Shown here: positions 1 through 6,329 of the stretch, in pieces
Position numbering within the stretch: position 1 is the stretch's first letter
How the letters are laid out: each line of letters opens with the position of its first letter
NCBI GenBank assembly: GCA_002477955.1
Contig: DLLE01000038.1
Span: 46,370-57,254, forward strand
Source: Treponema sp. UBA7570
Lineage (GTDB): Bacteria > Spirochaetota > Spirochaetia > Treponematales > Treponemataceae
DNA length: 10,885 nucleotides
Reading direction: 5' to 3'
Notes under the pieces: generated by a model
The model's database searches: none
What the model was told of the DNA's origin: nothing
The model's input: the letters and a program-made list of their open reading frames with translations, nothing else
Program-made: the position numbers and the translations under genes

Positions 1-140
1 TCAATTTCAAAACTCACATTGTTAAGCGCATAAACAAACCTGTCTTTTCTGGCAAAAAAGCCAGATTCAAGCGAAAATTTTTTTGTCAGATTTTTTACTT
101 CGAGAATATTGTCTTTTTTTTCTGAAATTTTTTCATTCAT
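1..140 (-). CDS. OppF-type peptide ABC transporter ATPase, N-terminal 46 residues (runs off left edge)
   Basis: Reading the minus strand from the ATG at 140-138 gives an open frame to the window edge, starting MNEKISEKKDNILEVKNLTK. The pattern LEVKNLTKKF, then a short variable stretch, then VYALNNVSFEI is the standard N-terminal beta-strand pair of Opp/Dpp-family ATPases. The Walker A motif would lie just beyond the window. OppF-type subunits pair with OppD in the cytoplasm to power import through OppB/OppC. The ATG overlaps the TGA of the upstream permease-ATPase fusion (ATGA), and a GGAG lies 10 nt upstream at 154-151 inside that gene, so translational coupling is likely. Assignment to OppF rather than a second OppD rests on position after the OppD half. 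ABC ATPase identity is strong; the exact subunit is inferred. Confidence 0.85.
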   Translation of the reverse strand, partial: MNEKISEKKDNILEVKNLTKKFSLESGFFARKDRFVYALNNVSFEI

Positions 141-2308
141 TCTGGCTTTTCTCCATCCTCCGAAACAACATAACACTCGTTTTCTGGAATTTTACACTGC
201 TCTTTTGCAAACGGACATCGAGGAGCAAACGGACAGCCGGGCTCAGGTTTTGCAGGATCAGACACACGTCCCGGAATTGAAGAAAGTTTTTTCTCAGAAT
301 AATGCATTCCAAAATGCGGAGTCGAAGCAAGCAGCGCTTTTGTATAAGGATGCTTTGGCGAATTAAAAATTGTCCGGCTTTTTCCCATTTCCATGATTTT
401 TCCGCCGTACATTACAATCATTCTGTGGCTTAGCCGGGCAACAAGTTCAATATTGTGGCTTATAAAAATAATTGAAAGTCCGCGGTTTTTATTCAAGGTG
501 CGCAAAAGTTCCTCGATTTGAGCCTGAATCGTAACATCAAGAGCTGTCGTTGGTTCGTCCGCAATCAAAAGTTCGCAGTTTTGAGCAAGAGCAAGGGCAA
601 TTCCAATACGTTGAAGCTGTCCGCCGGAAAATTGATGCGGAAAATTTTTCAAGCGATTTTTTGCATCTGTAATTCCAGTTTCTTCAAGAAGCGAGCAGGC
701 TTTTTCATCAGATTCTTCTTTCGTAATTTTTGGTTCAAGATTTTTTAGAGTTTCAAAAAAGACCGAGCCGATATTTTGCAGAGGATCAAAGGCCCGCGAG
801 CTTTCCTGAAAAATCATTCCGATTTTTTGTCCGCGGATAAACCGCATCTGGGAATTTTTCAAAGTTGAAAGATCGATAAATCCGTCCGAAAAACCGTCTG
901 TTTTTTTGGGAGTTTTTTCAAAAATTTTGCGGCAAAGCTCTTCATCATTTCTGCAATTAAAATAAATATGTCCAAAAACCCTGGCATTTAAAGGCAAAAG
1001 CCCCGTAATTGCAGTTGTAGAAACCGATTTTCCAGAACCAGATTCGCCTACAATTCCCAAAATTTCGCCTTTTTTTACGTCAAACGAAACTCCGCGCACA
1101 GACTGAACATTCACTTTTTGCTTTCCTCGCTGAATTAAAAATTCAACCCGAAGATTCCGCACGCTGAGCAGATTTTTTTCATCGCCCTTAAAAAATTCAT
1201 TTTTTTGTCCGTTTTCTTTCGATTTTTCTGAACGAATTTTTCTTCTTTTGAAAACAACGCTGTACGGATCAAAATAATCTCGTAGCGCATCTCCAAAAAA
1301 ATTGAATGCGAGAGTTACGCCCAAGAGTAAAAAAACAGGAATCAAAAGCCACGGAAAATTTTTAAGATTCGACAAGGTTGAAACTTCGCGGTTTATCATC
1401 GAGCCCCAGCTTACAGCAGGATCTGCAATTCCAAGACCAAGATAAGAAAGAGTTGTTTCGCTCATAATAAAACCTGGAATTGAAAGAGTTGTGCTTACAA
1501 TCAAAAGGCTAGAAATTTGAGGAATTATGTACTTAAAAATAATTATTAGCGAAGGGATTTTTTCAAGCTGAGCGTTCTGAACAAATTCTTCACGTTTTAT
1601 CGAATGAACCATTCCTCGAAGAGTACGCGCGCTGCCTGGCCAGCCGACAAGGCTCAAAATCAAAGTGATTATCATATAACTCTGGCCAGAATCCATGCTT
1701 TCGTTTAAAAGCGAGCGCAAAAACAAAATCAAATAAAGGCTCGGAATAAGCATAAAAAATTCCGAAAAGCGCATCACCGTCCAGTCGACAATTCCTCCAA
1801 AAAATCCTGCAAAACCGCCAAATACAATCGCCAGAAAAAGGCTTATTGCGCTCGCAACAAACCCGATTGTTAGCGAAATCCGGCTTCCATAAACAATCCG
1901 GCTGAACATGTCGCGTCCAAGATTGTCTGCTCCAAGCAAAAAAACAGGATAAGTTTCGCCGGTCAATTCATCAGCCTGAGTTCCAAAAAGGTGGCGTTCT
2001 GTCGGAAAAATTCCCAAAAGACGATATTTTTCGCCTTTTACAAAAAAGTGAATTTTGTAATTTATTCCCTTTACCTTTGCGTACTGCCACGAAGATGGAT
2101 TTAAAACGCGGAATTCGCGTGCGACAAGACCTTTTTTTGAAAATTCAACATTTGCAGGATGAAAAGTTCCTTCTTCAAAACTTTTTGAAGGTGAATAAGG
2201 AGCAATAAATTCCGCAAAAATCATAAAAAGATACAAAATCAAAATAAAAATCACAGAAACAAGGGCAAGAGGGCGGATTTTTATGTAATCAAAAAATTTT
2301 TTCATCAT
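137..2308 (-). CDS. OppC-type permease fused to OppD-type ATPase, peptide ABC transporter
   Basis: This 723-residue protein joins two normally separate subunits. Residues about 11-345 are an OppC permease: a first membrane helix at 14-35, a periplasmic insert at about 40-120, the motif LGADNLGRDMFSRIVYGSRI at 125-144, then further helices. Residues about 380-723 are an ATPase: Walker A GESGSGKS (421-428), Q-loop Q501, signature SGGQLQRI (561-568), Walker B LLIADE (580-585), D-loop ALD (589-591), switch H618 and the oligopeptide C-terminal HPYTKALL (653-660). Cysteines 692, 698, 705 and 712 match the C-terminal cluster that binds [4Fe-4S] in characterised Opp/Dpp ATPases. The charged linker (about 350-378) has no ATG, GTG or TTG codon, so no separate OppD start is evident. 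The coupling loop (241-265) lacks the usual EAA...G glycine. The start overlaps the oppB stop (ATGA); a second ATG follows at 2305. Confidence 0.93.
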   Translation of the reverse strand: MMKKFFDYIKIRPLALVSVIFILILYLFMIFAEFIAPYSPSKSFEEGTFHPANVEFSKKGLVAREFRVLNPSSWQYAKVKGINYKIHFFVKGEKYRLLGIFPTERHLFGTQADELTGETYPVFLLGADNLGRDMFSRIVYGSRISLTIGFVASAISLFLAIVFGGFAGFFGGIVDWTVMRFSEFFMLIPSLYLILFLRSLLNESMDSGQSYMIITLILSLVGWPGSARTLRGMVHSIKREEFVQNAQLEKIPSLIIIFKYIIPQISSLLIVSTTLSIPGFIMSETTLSYLGLGIADPAVSWGSMINREVSTLSNLKNFPWLLIPVFLLLGVTLAFNFFGDALRDYFDPYSVVFKRRKIRSEKSKENGQKNEFFKGDEKNLLSVRNLRVEFLIQRGKQKVNVQSVRGVSFDVKKGEILGIVGESGSGKSVSTTAITGLLPLNARVFGHIYFNCRNDEELCRKIFEKTPKKTDGFSDGFIDLSTLKNSQMRFIRGQKIGMIFQESSRAFDPLQNIGSVFFETLKNLEPKITKEESDEKACSLLEETGITDAKNRLKNFPHQFSGGQLQRIGIALALAQNCELLIADEPTTALDVTIQAQIEELLRTLNKNRGLSIIFISHNIELVARLSHRMIVMYGGKIMEMGKSRTIFNSPKHPYTKALLASTPHFGMHYSEKKLSSIPGRVSDPAKPEPGCPFAPRCPFAKEQCKIPENECYVVSEDGEKPE

Positions 2309-3384
2309 TCTTTTCCATAACGGATTCTAGGATCAACGACAGCAAGCAAAATATCGCTTATTACCATTCCGACCAAAACAAGAGCCGAAATAAACATGCT
2401 GTTTGCCAAGACCAAATTTACGTCCTGCTGCATGACAGCCTCATACATAAGACGGCCGATTCCAGGATAAGAAAAAATAATTTCGAGAACGAGAGAACCG
2501 GAAAAAAGTCCGGCAAGAAGATTTGCGCTTCCGGTTATGTAAGGATTAAGAGTATTTCTAAAAGCATGTGAAAGATAAACACGTCTCTCAGGAATTCCAC
2601 GGGCACGGATTGCCATAATGTAAGGAAGCCCCATTTGATCGAGCATTGTCGAGCGGATTGTACGCATAGTTCCGCCAACTCCGCCTAGAAACGAAGCCAG
2701 AAGCGGCAAAAAAATATGATGAACATAGCTGAAAACAAATTTTCCAGGAGCGTCAGAAAAAGGAAAGTCTGGATAGGCAGTTACAGGAAAGAGCGAAGTT
2801 GCCGATGCAAAAAGCTGAAACAAAATCAAAAGAAGGATTCCAGGAAAAGCGTGAAAAAACAACGCAAAAAAAGTCGCCGCAACGTCCGTTTTAGTTCCTG
2901 CCTTGCTCGAAAAATAAACTCCTAGCAAAAACGAAAAAATCGTAATAAAGACAAGCGAAACCAAATTCAACGTAATCGAATTTACAATTCTGCTTTTTAT
3001 CAAAAAACTCACCGGAGCACGGCTTATGAGGCTTACTCCAAGGTCATGATTTACAATAACGCGTTTTAGCCACTTAAAATATTGAATTGTAAACGGCTGA
3101 TCCAGCCCCATTTCCGAGCGCAAAATCGCCATCTGCTCTTCATTAAAAACTTTGTTATTTGCAGTGCTTGCTCCGCCAGTTCCGGAACTCTGGCTCATAA
3201 TCTGCTGTTGCATCATCTGATCGACAATATCTCCTGGAGCAAGCGCCATTAACGCAAAGAGCGCCCAGCCAAGCAAAAAAAGAATTACGAGCATTGTAAC
3301 CAGACGCGTTAAAATAAAAGAACCAAGCGGAAATTTTGCTTTTAAGGAATATGCAGCTTCAAAAAAAACTTTTAATTTTTTCAC
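2305..3384 (-). CDS. OppB-type peptide ABC transporter permease
   Basis: This is an inner-membrane permease subunit of an oligopeptide/dipeptide importer, 359 residues from the chosen start. After a short cytoplasmic N-terminus there is a first membrane helix (about 22-49) ending in ALAPGD. A Met/Gln- then Ser/Gly-rich loop (about 56-78) follows, then the family motif EMGLDQPF (91-98) and further helices. The cytoplasmic coupling loop YIMAIRARGIPERRVYLSHA (255-274) keeps the conserved glycine, unlike the partner permease. SYPGIGRLMYEA and the C-terminal DPRIRY are typical. I chose GTG at 3384 because GGGAG lies 6 nt upstream (3395-3391); an in-frame TTG at 3399 would add five residues with a weaker site. 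The stop overlaps the next gene's ATG. Identity as OppB family is firm; substrate specificity is not determinable here. Confidence 0.92.
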   Translation of the reverse strand: MKKLKVFFEAAYSLKAKFPLGSFILTRLVTMLVILFLLGWALFALMALAPGDIVDQMMQQQIMSQSSGTGGASTANNKVFNEEQMAILRSEMGLDQPFTIQYFKWLKRVIVNHDLGVSLISRAPVSFLIKSRIVNSITLNLVSLVFITIFSFLLGVYFSSKAGTKTDVAATFFALFFHAFPGILLLILFQLFASATSLFPVTAYPDFPFSDAPGKFVFSYVHHIFLPLLASFLGGVGGTMRTIRSTMLDQMGLPYIMAIRARGIPERRVYLSHAFRNTLNPYITGSANLLAGLFSGSLVLEIIFSYPGIGRLMYEAVMQQDVNLVLANSMFISALVLVGMVISDILLAVVDPRIRYGKE

Positions 3385-3390
3385 AAAAAT

Positions 3391-3395
3391 CTCCC
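3391..3395 (-). promoter_or_regulatory. Shine-Dalgarno site that sets the oppB-type start
   Basis: GGGAG on the minus strand ends 6 nt before the GTG at 3384-3382. The competing in-frame TTG at 3399-3397 has only a GAG at 3409-3407 about 7 nt ahead. The site sits just past the acyltransferase stop codon (3411-3409), so both genes can share one mRNA. Confidence 0.6.
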
Positions 3396-3408
3396 GCAAA
3401 AACTCACT

Positions 3409-4161
3409 CTATTTAGAATGAGATTCGATATAAAGTTTTTCTGCAGGCTTAAGCTGCTCGCAAATAATCTTTTCGATTTTTTCTGGAAGCTCAGCCTGCT
3501 GTTCGCGCGAGAGATCCGCAGTCGAAATCGGATCATGCACTGTTATATAAATCGTATTTCCGCGGCTTATCGTTTTTTTTTCTTCAAAAACCTTATATGA
3601 GCCTTCAATTGTCAAAGGCACAATCGGCGACTGCGACAAAAAGGCAAGTTTAAAACTTCCTGCCTTAAATTCATGATGCAGACCGCCTTTTGAACGAGTT
3701 CCTTCCGGAAAAATCACCTGCGAATATCCTTTTTTTACATTTTCCGCAGCATCGCGAATAGCCTTGACCGAAGCGCGTGGACTTTTTCTGTCCATCAAAG
3801 TACAGTGCAAAAAGCGCATCCAGTCTTTTATCAGCGGAATTGAACCAATTTCTTTTTTTGAAACAAACGAAATAAATTTTGGAACATAGCCATAAATCGA
3901 AGGAATATCCATATATCCCTGATGATTCGCAACAAAAACCACAGCAGAATCTTTAGGAAGTTTTTCAAGTCCATTTACGACAACCTTGGTTCCTGTAACT
4001 TCACAAACAAAACGCGCCCACTGCGGCACAATATCCGCCAGAATCGCATCCATTTCTGCGATTTTTCCCTGCTTTTCGAGTTTTAAACACTGATGCCGAA
4101 GTTTTTCCCTCTTAAACATCCAGGCAAAAATTTTTATAATCGTAATCAAAATTTTAAACAT
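3409..4161 (-). CDS. 1-acyl-sn-glycerol-3-phosphate acyltransferase (PlsC family)
   Basis: PlsC-family enzymes transfer a fatty acyl group to lysophosphatidic acid at the inner membrane, making phosphatidic acid for phospholipids. All four family motifs are present in the 250-residue protein: the catalytic NH-x4-D (N79, H80, D85), the DRKS motif at 124-127, FPEGTRS at 151-157 and VPLTIEG at 181-187. Length is usual for the family. The N-terminal 16 residues are hydrophobic, consistent with membrane association. The start is ATG with AAGGGGA (4175-4169) 7 nt upstream. It lies between the solute-binding protein (96-nt gap) and oppB (24-nt gap), same strand, so it is probably in the importer operon although no role in transport is known. 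Family is certain; acyl-acceptor specificity is inferred. Confidence 0.92.
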   Translation of the reverse strand: MFKILITIIKIFAWMFKREKLRHQCLKLEKQGKIAEMDAILADIVPQWARFVCEVTGTKVVVNGLEKLPKDSAVVFVANHQGYMDIPSIYGYVPKFISFVSKKEIGSIPLIKDWMRFLHCTLMDRKSPRASVKAIRDAAENVKKGYSQVIFPEGTRSKGGLHHEFKAGSFKLAFLSQSPIVPLTIEGSYKVFEEKKTISRGNTIYITVHDPISTADLSREQQAELPEKIEKIICEQLKPAEKLYIESHSK

Positions 4162-4204
4162 ATGTGAATCCCCTTAAAATGCAAAAAAAAATAAAAACAA
4201 AATC

Positions 4205-4233
4205 AGTATATCTGTAAAAATCCGTTTCGTCAT
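4205..4233 (-). promoter_or_regulatory. Candidate promoter for the acyltransferase-oppB-oppCD-oppF genes
   Basis: On the minus strand, ATGACG (4233-4228) and TATACT (4210-4205) are separated by 17 bp and match the sigma-70 boxes at 4/6 and 5/6. Transcription would start near G4198, about 37 nt before the ATG. A GTCA-6-TGAC inverted repeat (4229-4242) overlaps the -35. The gap also has a weak T-rich stretch but no convincing terminator, so read-through from the solute-binding gene is equally plausible. Confidence 0.35.
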
Positions 4234-4257
4234 TATTTTGACAATCAGTTCTGCCAA

Positions 4258-6102
4258 TCATCTCAAAAAAATATGAGTAGTTTCTGCACCGCCAACATTG
4301 TCAAAATAAACATTTCTCAAATCCCAGCGGTTATTCAACGCATAAAACGAACGTCCGCGCACAAGATAAATTACAGGACACTGCTCAAGAATAAGTTTCT
4401 GATATTCGTCCCAATACGGCTTTGCTTTTTTTTCATCAACAATACAAGACGCTTCGTTATAAAGCCAGTCAATTCGTTTTTCCCAGTCAGTTGCAGGAGT
4501 TTTTTGAAGCGGATACCACATATGAAGGTTTCCGCCGCTAAGCCAGACATTCGAGCCTTGAGTCGGAAAGATTGTTCCGCCACTCAAACCAATAATCAGG
4601 CTCTGCCAGTCGTAAGTTGACGTAAGTTGCTCGACAAGACGCTGAAAATCCGTCTGACGCACATTCACCTCAATACCTTCCTTTTTGCACTCATCTACAA
4701 TTATTTGCGCAATATCCGACAAAGTGTTGCTTGAAGAAACAATCGTCAAATCAAATTCAACTTTATTTCCGTTCTGGTCATACAAAAAACCGTCGTCTTT
4801 CTTTTTAAAGCCGGAAGTTTCCAAAAGTTTTTGCGCATGAGCGTGACTAAATCTATATTGAAGAAAAATTTCTTCGTTATAAAATTTATTTGCCGCTGGA
4901 AAGAATGAATATTTGGGCTCGGCAAGCCCTCGGTAAGTTTGACTTATAATCCGTTCACGATTTAAAAGACAGCTCATTGCCTGCCGGAATTCTTTTTTTG
5001 TAAACCATTCATAGTATTTTTTGTCAGAATTCTGGGGGTTCTGGTTAAAAGTCCAAAATGCAGCGTCAAGATTTCCTGCGCTCGAAAAAACAGAATATCC
5101 GTTTTCGCCAAAATTGTCCGCTCCATTTACAAGATTTTCAAGCTGCTCAGGAGTTGGCGCGTATTCTTCAATTTTTCCCTGCTTAAACAAAAGATAAGAA
5201 GTATTGTTGTCCGCTACAATCTGACAGATTTTTTTGTCTGGATAAACAATCGGCTTGCCTTCGGCATCTTTTTCCCAATAATCAGGATTTTTTTCATATA
5301 CAATTCTCTGTCCAGGAGTGTATTGTGTTAAAAAATACTTTCCGCATGAAGGAATTTTTTTCGGATCTTCCGCCACGCTAAAAATCTGCCTTAGAGCAGA
5401 AACTCCGCCGCTGTCCTTTGCCTTTTTGTAAATAAATGCGGGACCAAAACTCATATTTGTTGCCAAAATTGGCTCCGCCACAATTCTCGGAAAATGAAAA
5501 ACAAATTTTCGTGAATCAATTTTTTCAATTGTAATTTCTTTTTCGCTTCCGTCTGGCATAGCCATAAAACGCGAATTGTACGCCGACGAAGCGCATTCTT
5601 CATCACCGTAAATTTCATCGTACCAAAAAACAACATCATCGCTGGTAATTTTTACTTTTTGCTGCGAATCGCCGTAGAAACTCCAGTAAATGTCATCACG
5701 CAAAGTGTAAATTACATCGAGAGTTCCATTCTTTTCGTCAGTAGAAATTTCAAAATCCGCAAGCCTGGCCTGCCATTCACGTTTTACATAATTGTAATCG
5801 ACAAGGCTGTCCGTAAGATAACTTAAAATTCCGGAAGTTGCGGCATCGCGTTCTGCGATCAAAAGATTAAAACTTTTTGGGTCGGCAGAAATTGTTCCAT
5901 TCCAAACTCCGCCATTCTTTCCAATTTCCCATCCTTCATCTTTAAAAGGCTTATTAATTGTTTTTGAGAGAATTCCGTCGGAAGCACTTGAGCGAAAGGC
6001 ATCTATTTCTTCAAGCGTCATTTCAGGATATTTTTTGCAGCCGGAAAAAAGCGAAGAAAAACAGAAAATCGAAAATAAAAAAAATTCTGCGCAACTTTTC
6101 AT
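4258..6102 (-). CDS. Peptide-type ABC transporter solute-binding lipoprotein (SBP_bac_5 family)
   Basis: This 614-residue protein is the extracytoplasmic receptor of the importer. Residues 1-21 form a signal peptide with a hydrophobic core, followed by a relaxed lipobox F19-S20-G21-C22; C22 would be lipidated. The mature part has the family signatures: the domain-start region GTISADPKSFN (69-79), the TLRDDIYWS segment (133-141), ITSDDVVF (152-159) and NPDYW (272-276), with a C-terminal lobe to the end. Length fits the large peptide-binding proteins (500-620 residues). The same-strand downstream order acyltransferase, OppB, OppC-OppD, OppF supports its partners. No Shine-Dalgarno sequence precedes the ATG and no upstream in-frame start exists; the next Met (29) lies past the lipobox, so the ATG at 6102 is required. 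Substrate is probably a peptide, but nickel, opine or sugar ligands occur in this family. Confidence 0.92.
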   Translation of the reverse strand: MKSCAEFFLFSIFCFSSLFSGCKKYPEMTLEEIDAFRSSASDGILSKTINKPFKDEGWEIGKNGGVWNGTISADPKSFNLLIAERDAATSGILSYLTDSLVDYNYVKREWQARLADFEISTDEKNGTLDVIYTLRDDIYWSFYGDSQQKVKITSDDVVFWYDEIYGDEECASSAYNSRFMAMPDGSEKEITIEKIDSRKFVFHFPRIVAEPILATNMSFGPAFIYKKAKDSGGVSALRQIFSVAEDPKKIPSCGKYFLTQYTPGQRIVYEKNPDYWEKDAEGKPIVYPDKKICQIVADNNTSYLLFKQGKIEEYAPTPEQLENLVNGADNFGENGYSVFSSAGNLDAAFWTFNQNPQNSDKKYYEWFTKKEFRQAMSCLLNRERIISQTYRGLAEPKYSFFPAANKFYNEEIFLQYRFSHAHAQKLLETSGFKKKDDGFLYDQNGNKVEFDLTIVSSSNTLSDIAQIIVDECKKEGIEVNVRQTDFQRLVEQLTSTYDWQSLIIGLSGGTIFPTQGSNVWLSGGNLHMWYPLQKTPATDWEKRIDWLYNEASCIVDEKKAKPYWDEYQKLILEQCPVIYLVRGRSFYALNNRWDLRNVYFDNVGGAETTHIFLR

Positions 6103-6111
6103 AACGAGAAA

Positions 6112-6140
6112 ATTGTACTGGGAAGATTTGAAAATTGCAA
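6112..6140 (-). promoter_or_regulatory. Candidate promoter of the solute-binding lipoprotein gene
   Basis: Minus-strand TTGCAA (6140-6135) and TACAAT (6117-6112) are spaced by 17 bp, matching the consensus at 4/6 and 5/6. The predicted start at 6106-6105 leaves an mRNA leader of only about 3-4 nt before the ATG at 6102, which agrees with the absence of a Shine-Dalgarno sequence. The -35 lies inside a perfect 14-bp palindrome. Confidence 0.5.
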
Positions 6141-6144
6141 TTTT
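6131..6144. promoter_or_regulatory. Perfect 14-bp palindrome, operator candidate
   Basis: AAAATTGCAATTTT equals its own reverse complement over all 14 bases. It covers the -35 box of the leftward promoter candidate, the right place for a repressor site. The region is A/T rich, so chance is possible, but the central TTGCAA recurs at 6171-6176. Confidence 0.4.
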
Positions 6145-6160
6145 TCAAAACCGCAAAAAA

Positions 6161-6190
6161 TTGTAAAAAATTGCAATGAATTGAAAATAA
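6161..6190. repeat. Three tandem degenerate decamers TTGNAANNAA in the divergent promoter region
   Basis: The three consecutive 10-base units TTGTAAAAAA, TTGCAATGAA and TTGAAAATAA share TTGNAANNAA with exact 10-base spacing, one unit per helical turn. The third unit supplies the -35 of the rightward promoter. The array and flanking A-tracts (6147-6150, 6155-6160, 6165-6170, 6195-6200) lie roughly in phase, which should bend the DNA. This could be a multi-site regulator target or simply A/T-rich bent promoter DNA. Confidence 0.45.
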
Positions 6191-6209
6191 ACGCAAAAAA
6201 CGCAATAAT
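6181..6209 (+). promoter_or_regulatory. Candidate promoter of the SulP transporter gene
   Basis: TTGAAA (6181-6186) and AATAAT (6204-6209) each match the sigma-70 consensus at 5/6 and are separated by exactly 17 bp. Transcription would begin near 6216, giving a leader of about 114 nt. A second -10-like TATATT lies at 6214-6219 without a good -35. The promoter diverges from that of the importer operon. Confidence 0.5.
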
Positions 6210-6215
6210 GTTCTA

Positions 6216-6329
6216 TATTTTTCACAAACAAATTCATTCAATAAATCTCAATCAAACCAAGGGAACCGCCAGCTTTTTATTTTTGGAGATGCCCCCTCAA
6301 GCCATTGACTTTTATTCACGGAGAAAAAA
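6216..6329 (+). other. 5' leader of the SulP gene, about 114 nt, function unknown
   Basis: The leader is A/T rich except for a G/C patch at 6261-6300 (AGGGAACCGCC at the left, GCCCCCTC at the right). GGG at 6261-6263 can pair with the C-run at 6292-6296, and GAG (6286-6288) with CTC (6296-6298), giving only short stems. It ends with a normal GGAG Shine-Dalgarno (6320-6323), 6 nt before the ATG. I do not recognise a known riboswitch. Confidence 0.25.

Noticed and set aside
1171..1261. Permease-ATPase fusion as a product of a sequencing frameshift
   Set aside because: The linker has ordinary codons for this window in one frame, both flanking domains are complete, and there is no alternative stop or start with a ribosome site in that stretch.
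4182..4212. Rho-independent terminator after the solute-binding gene
   Set aside because: The only stem (CAG-ATATA-CTG) is 3 bp; the long T-run alone is not enough to call a terminator.
4273..4620. A 115-codon plus-strand open frame within the solute-binding protein gene
   Set aside because: It is antisense to a clear SBP_bac_5 gene and shows no protein-like features.
6023..6241. A 72-codon minus-strand frame spanning the divergent promoter region
   Set aside because: It overlaps the lipoprotein signal region out of frame, is mostly Phe/Arg from A/T-rich DNA, and would cover the best promoter.
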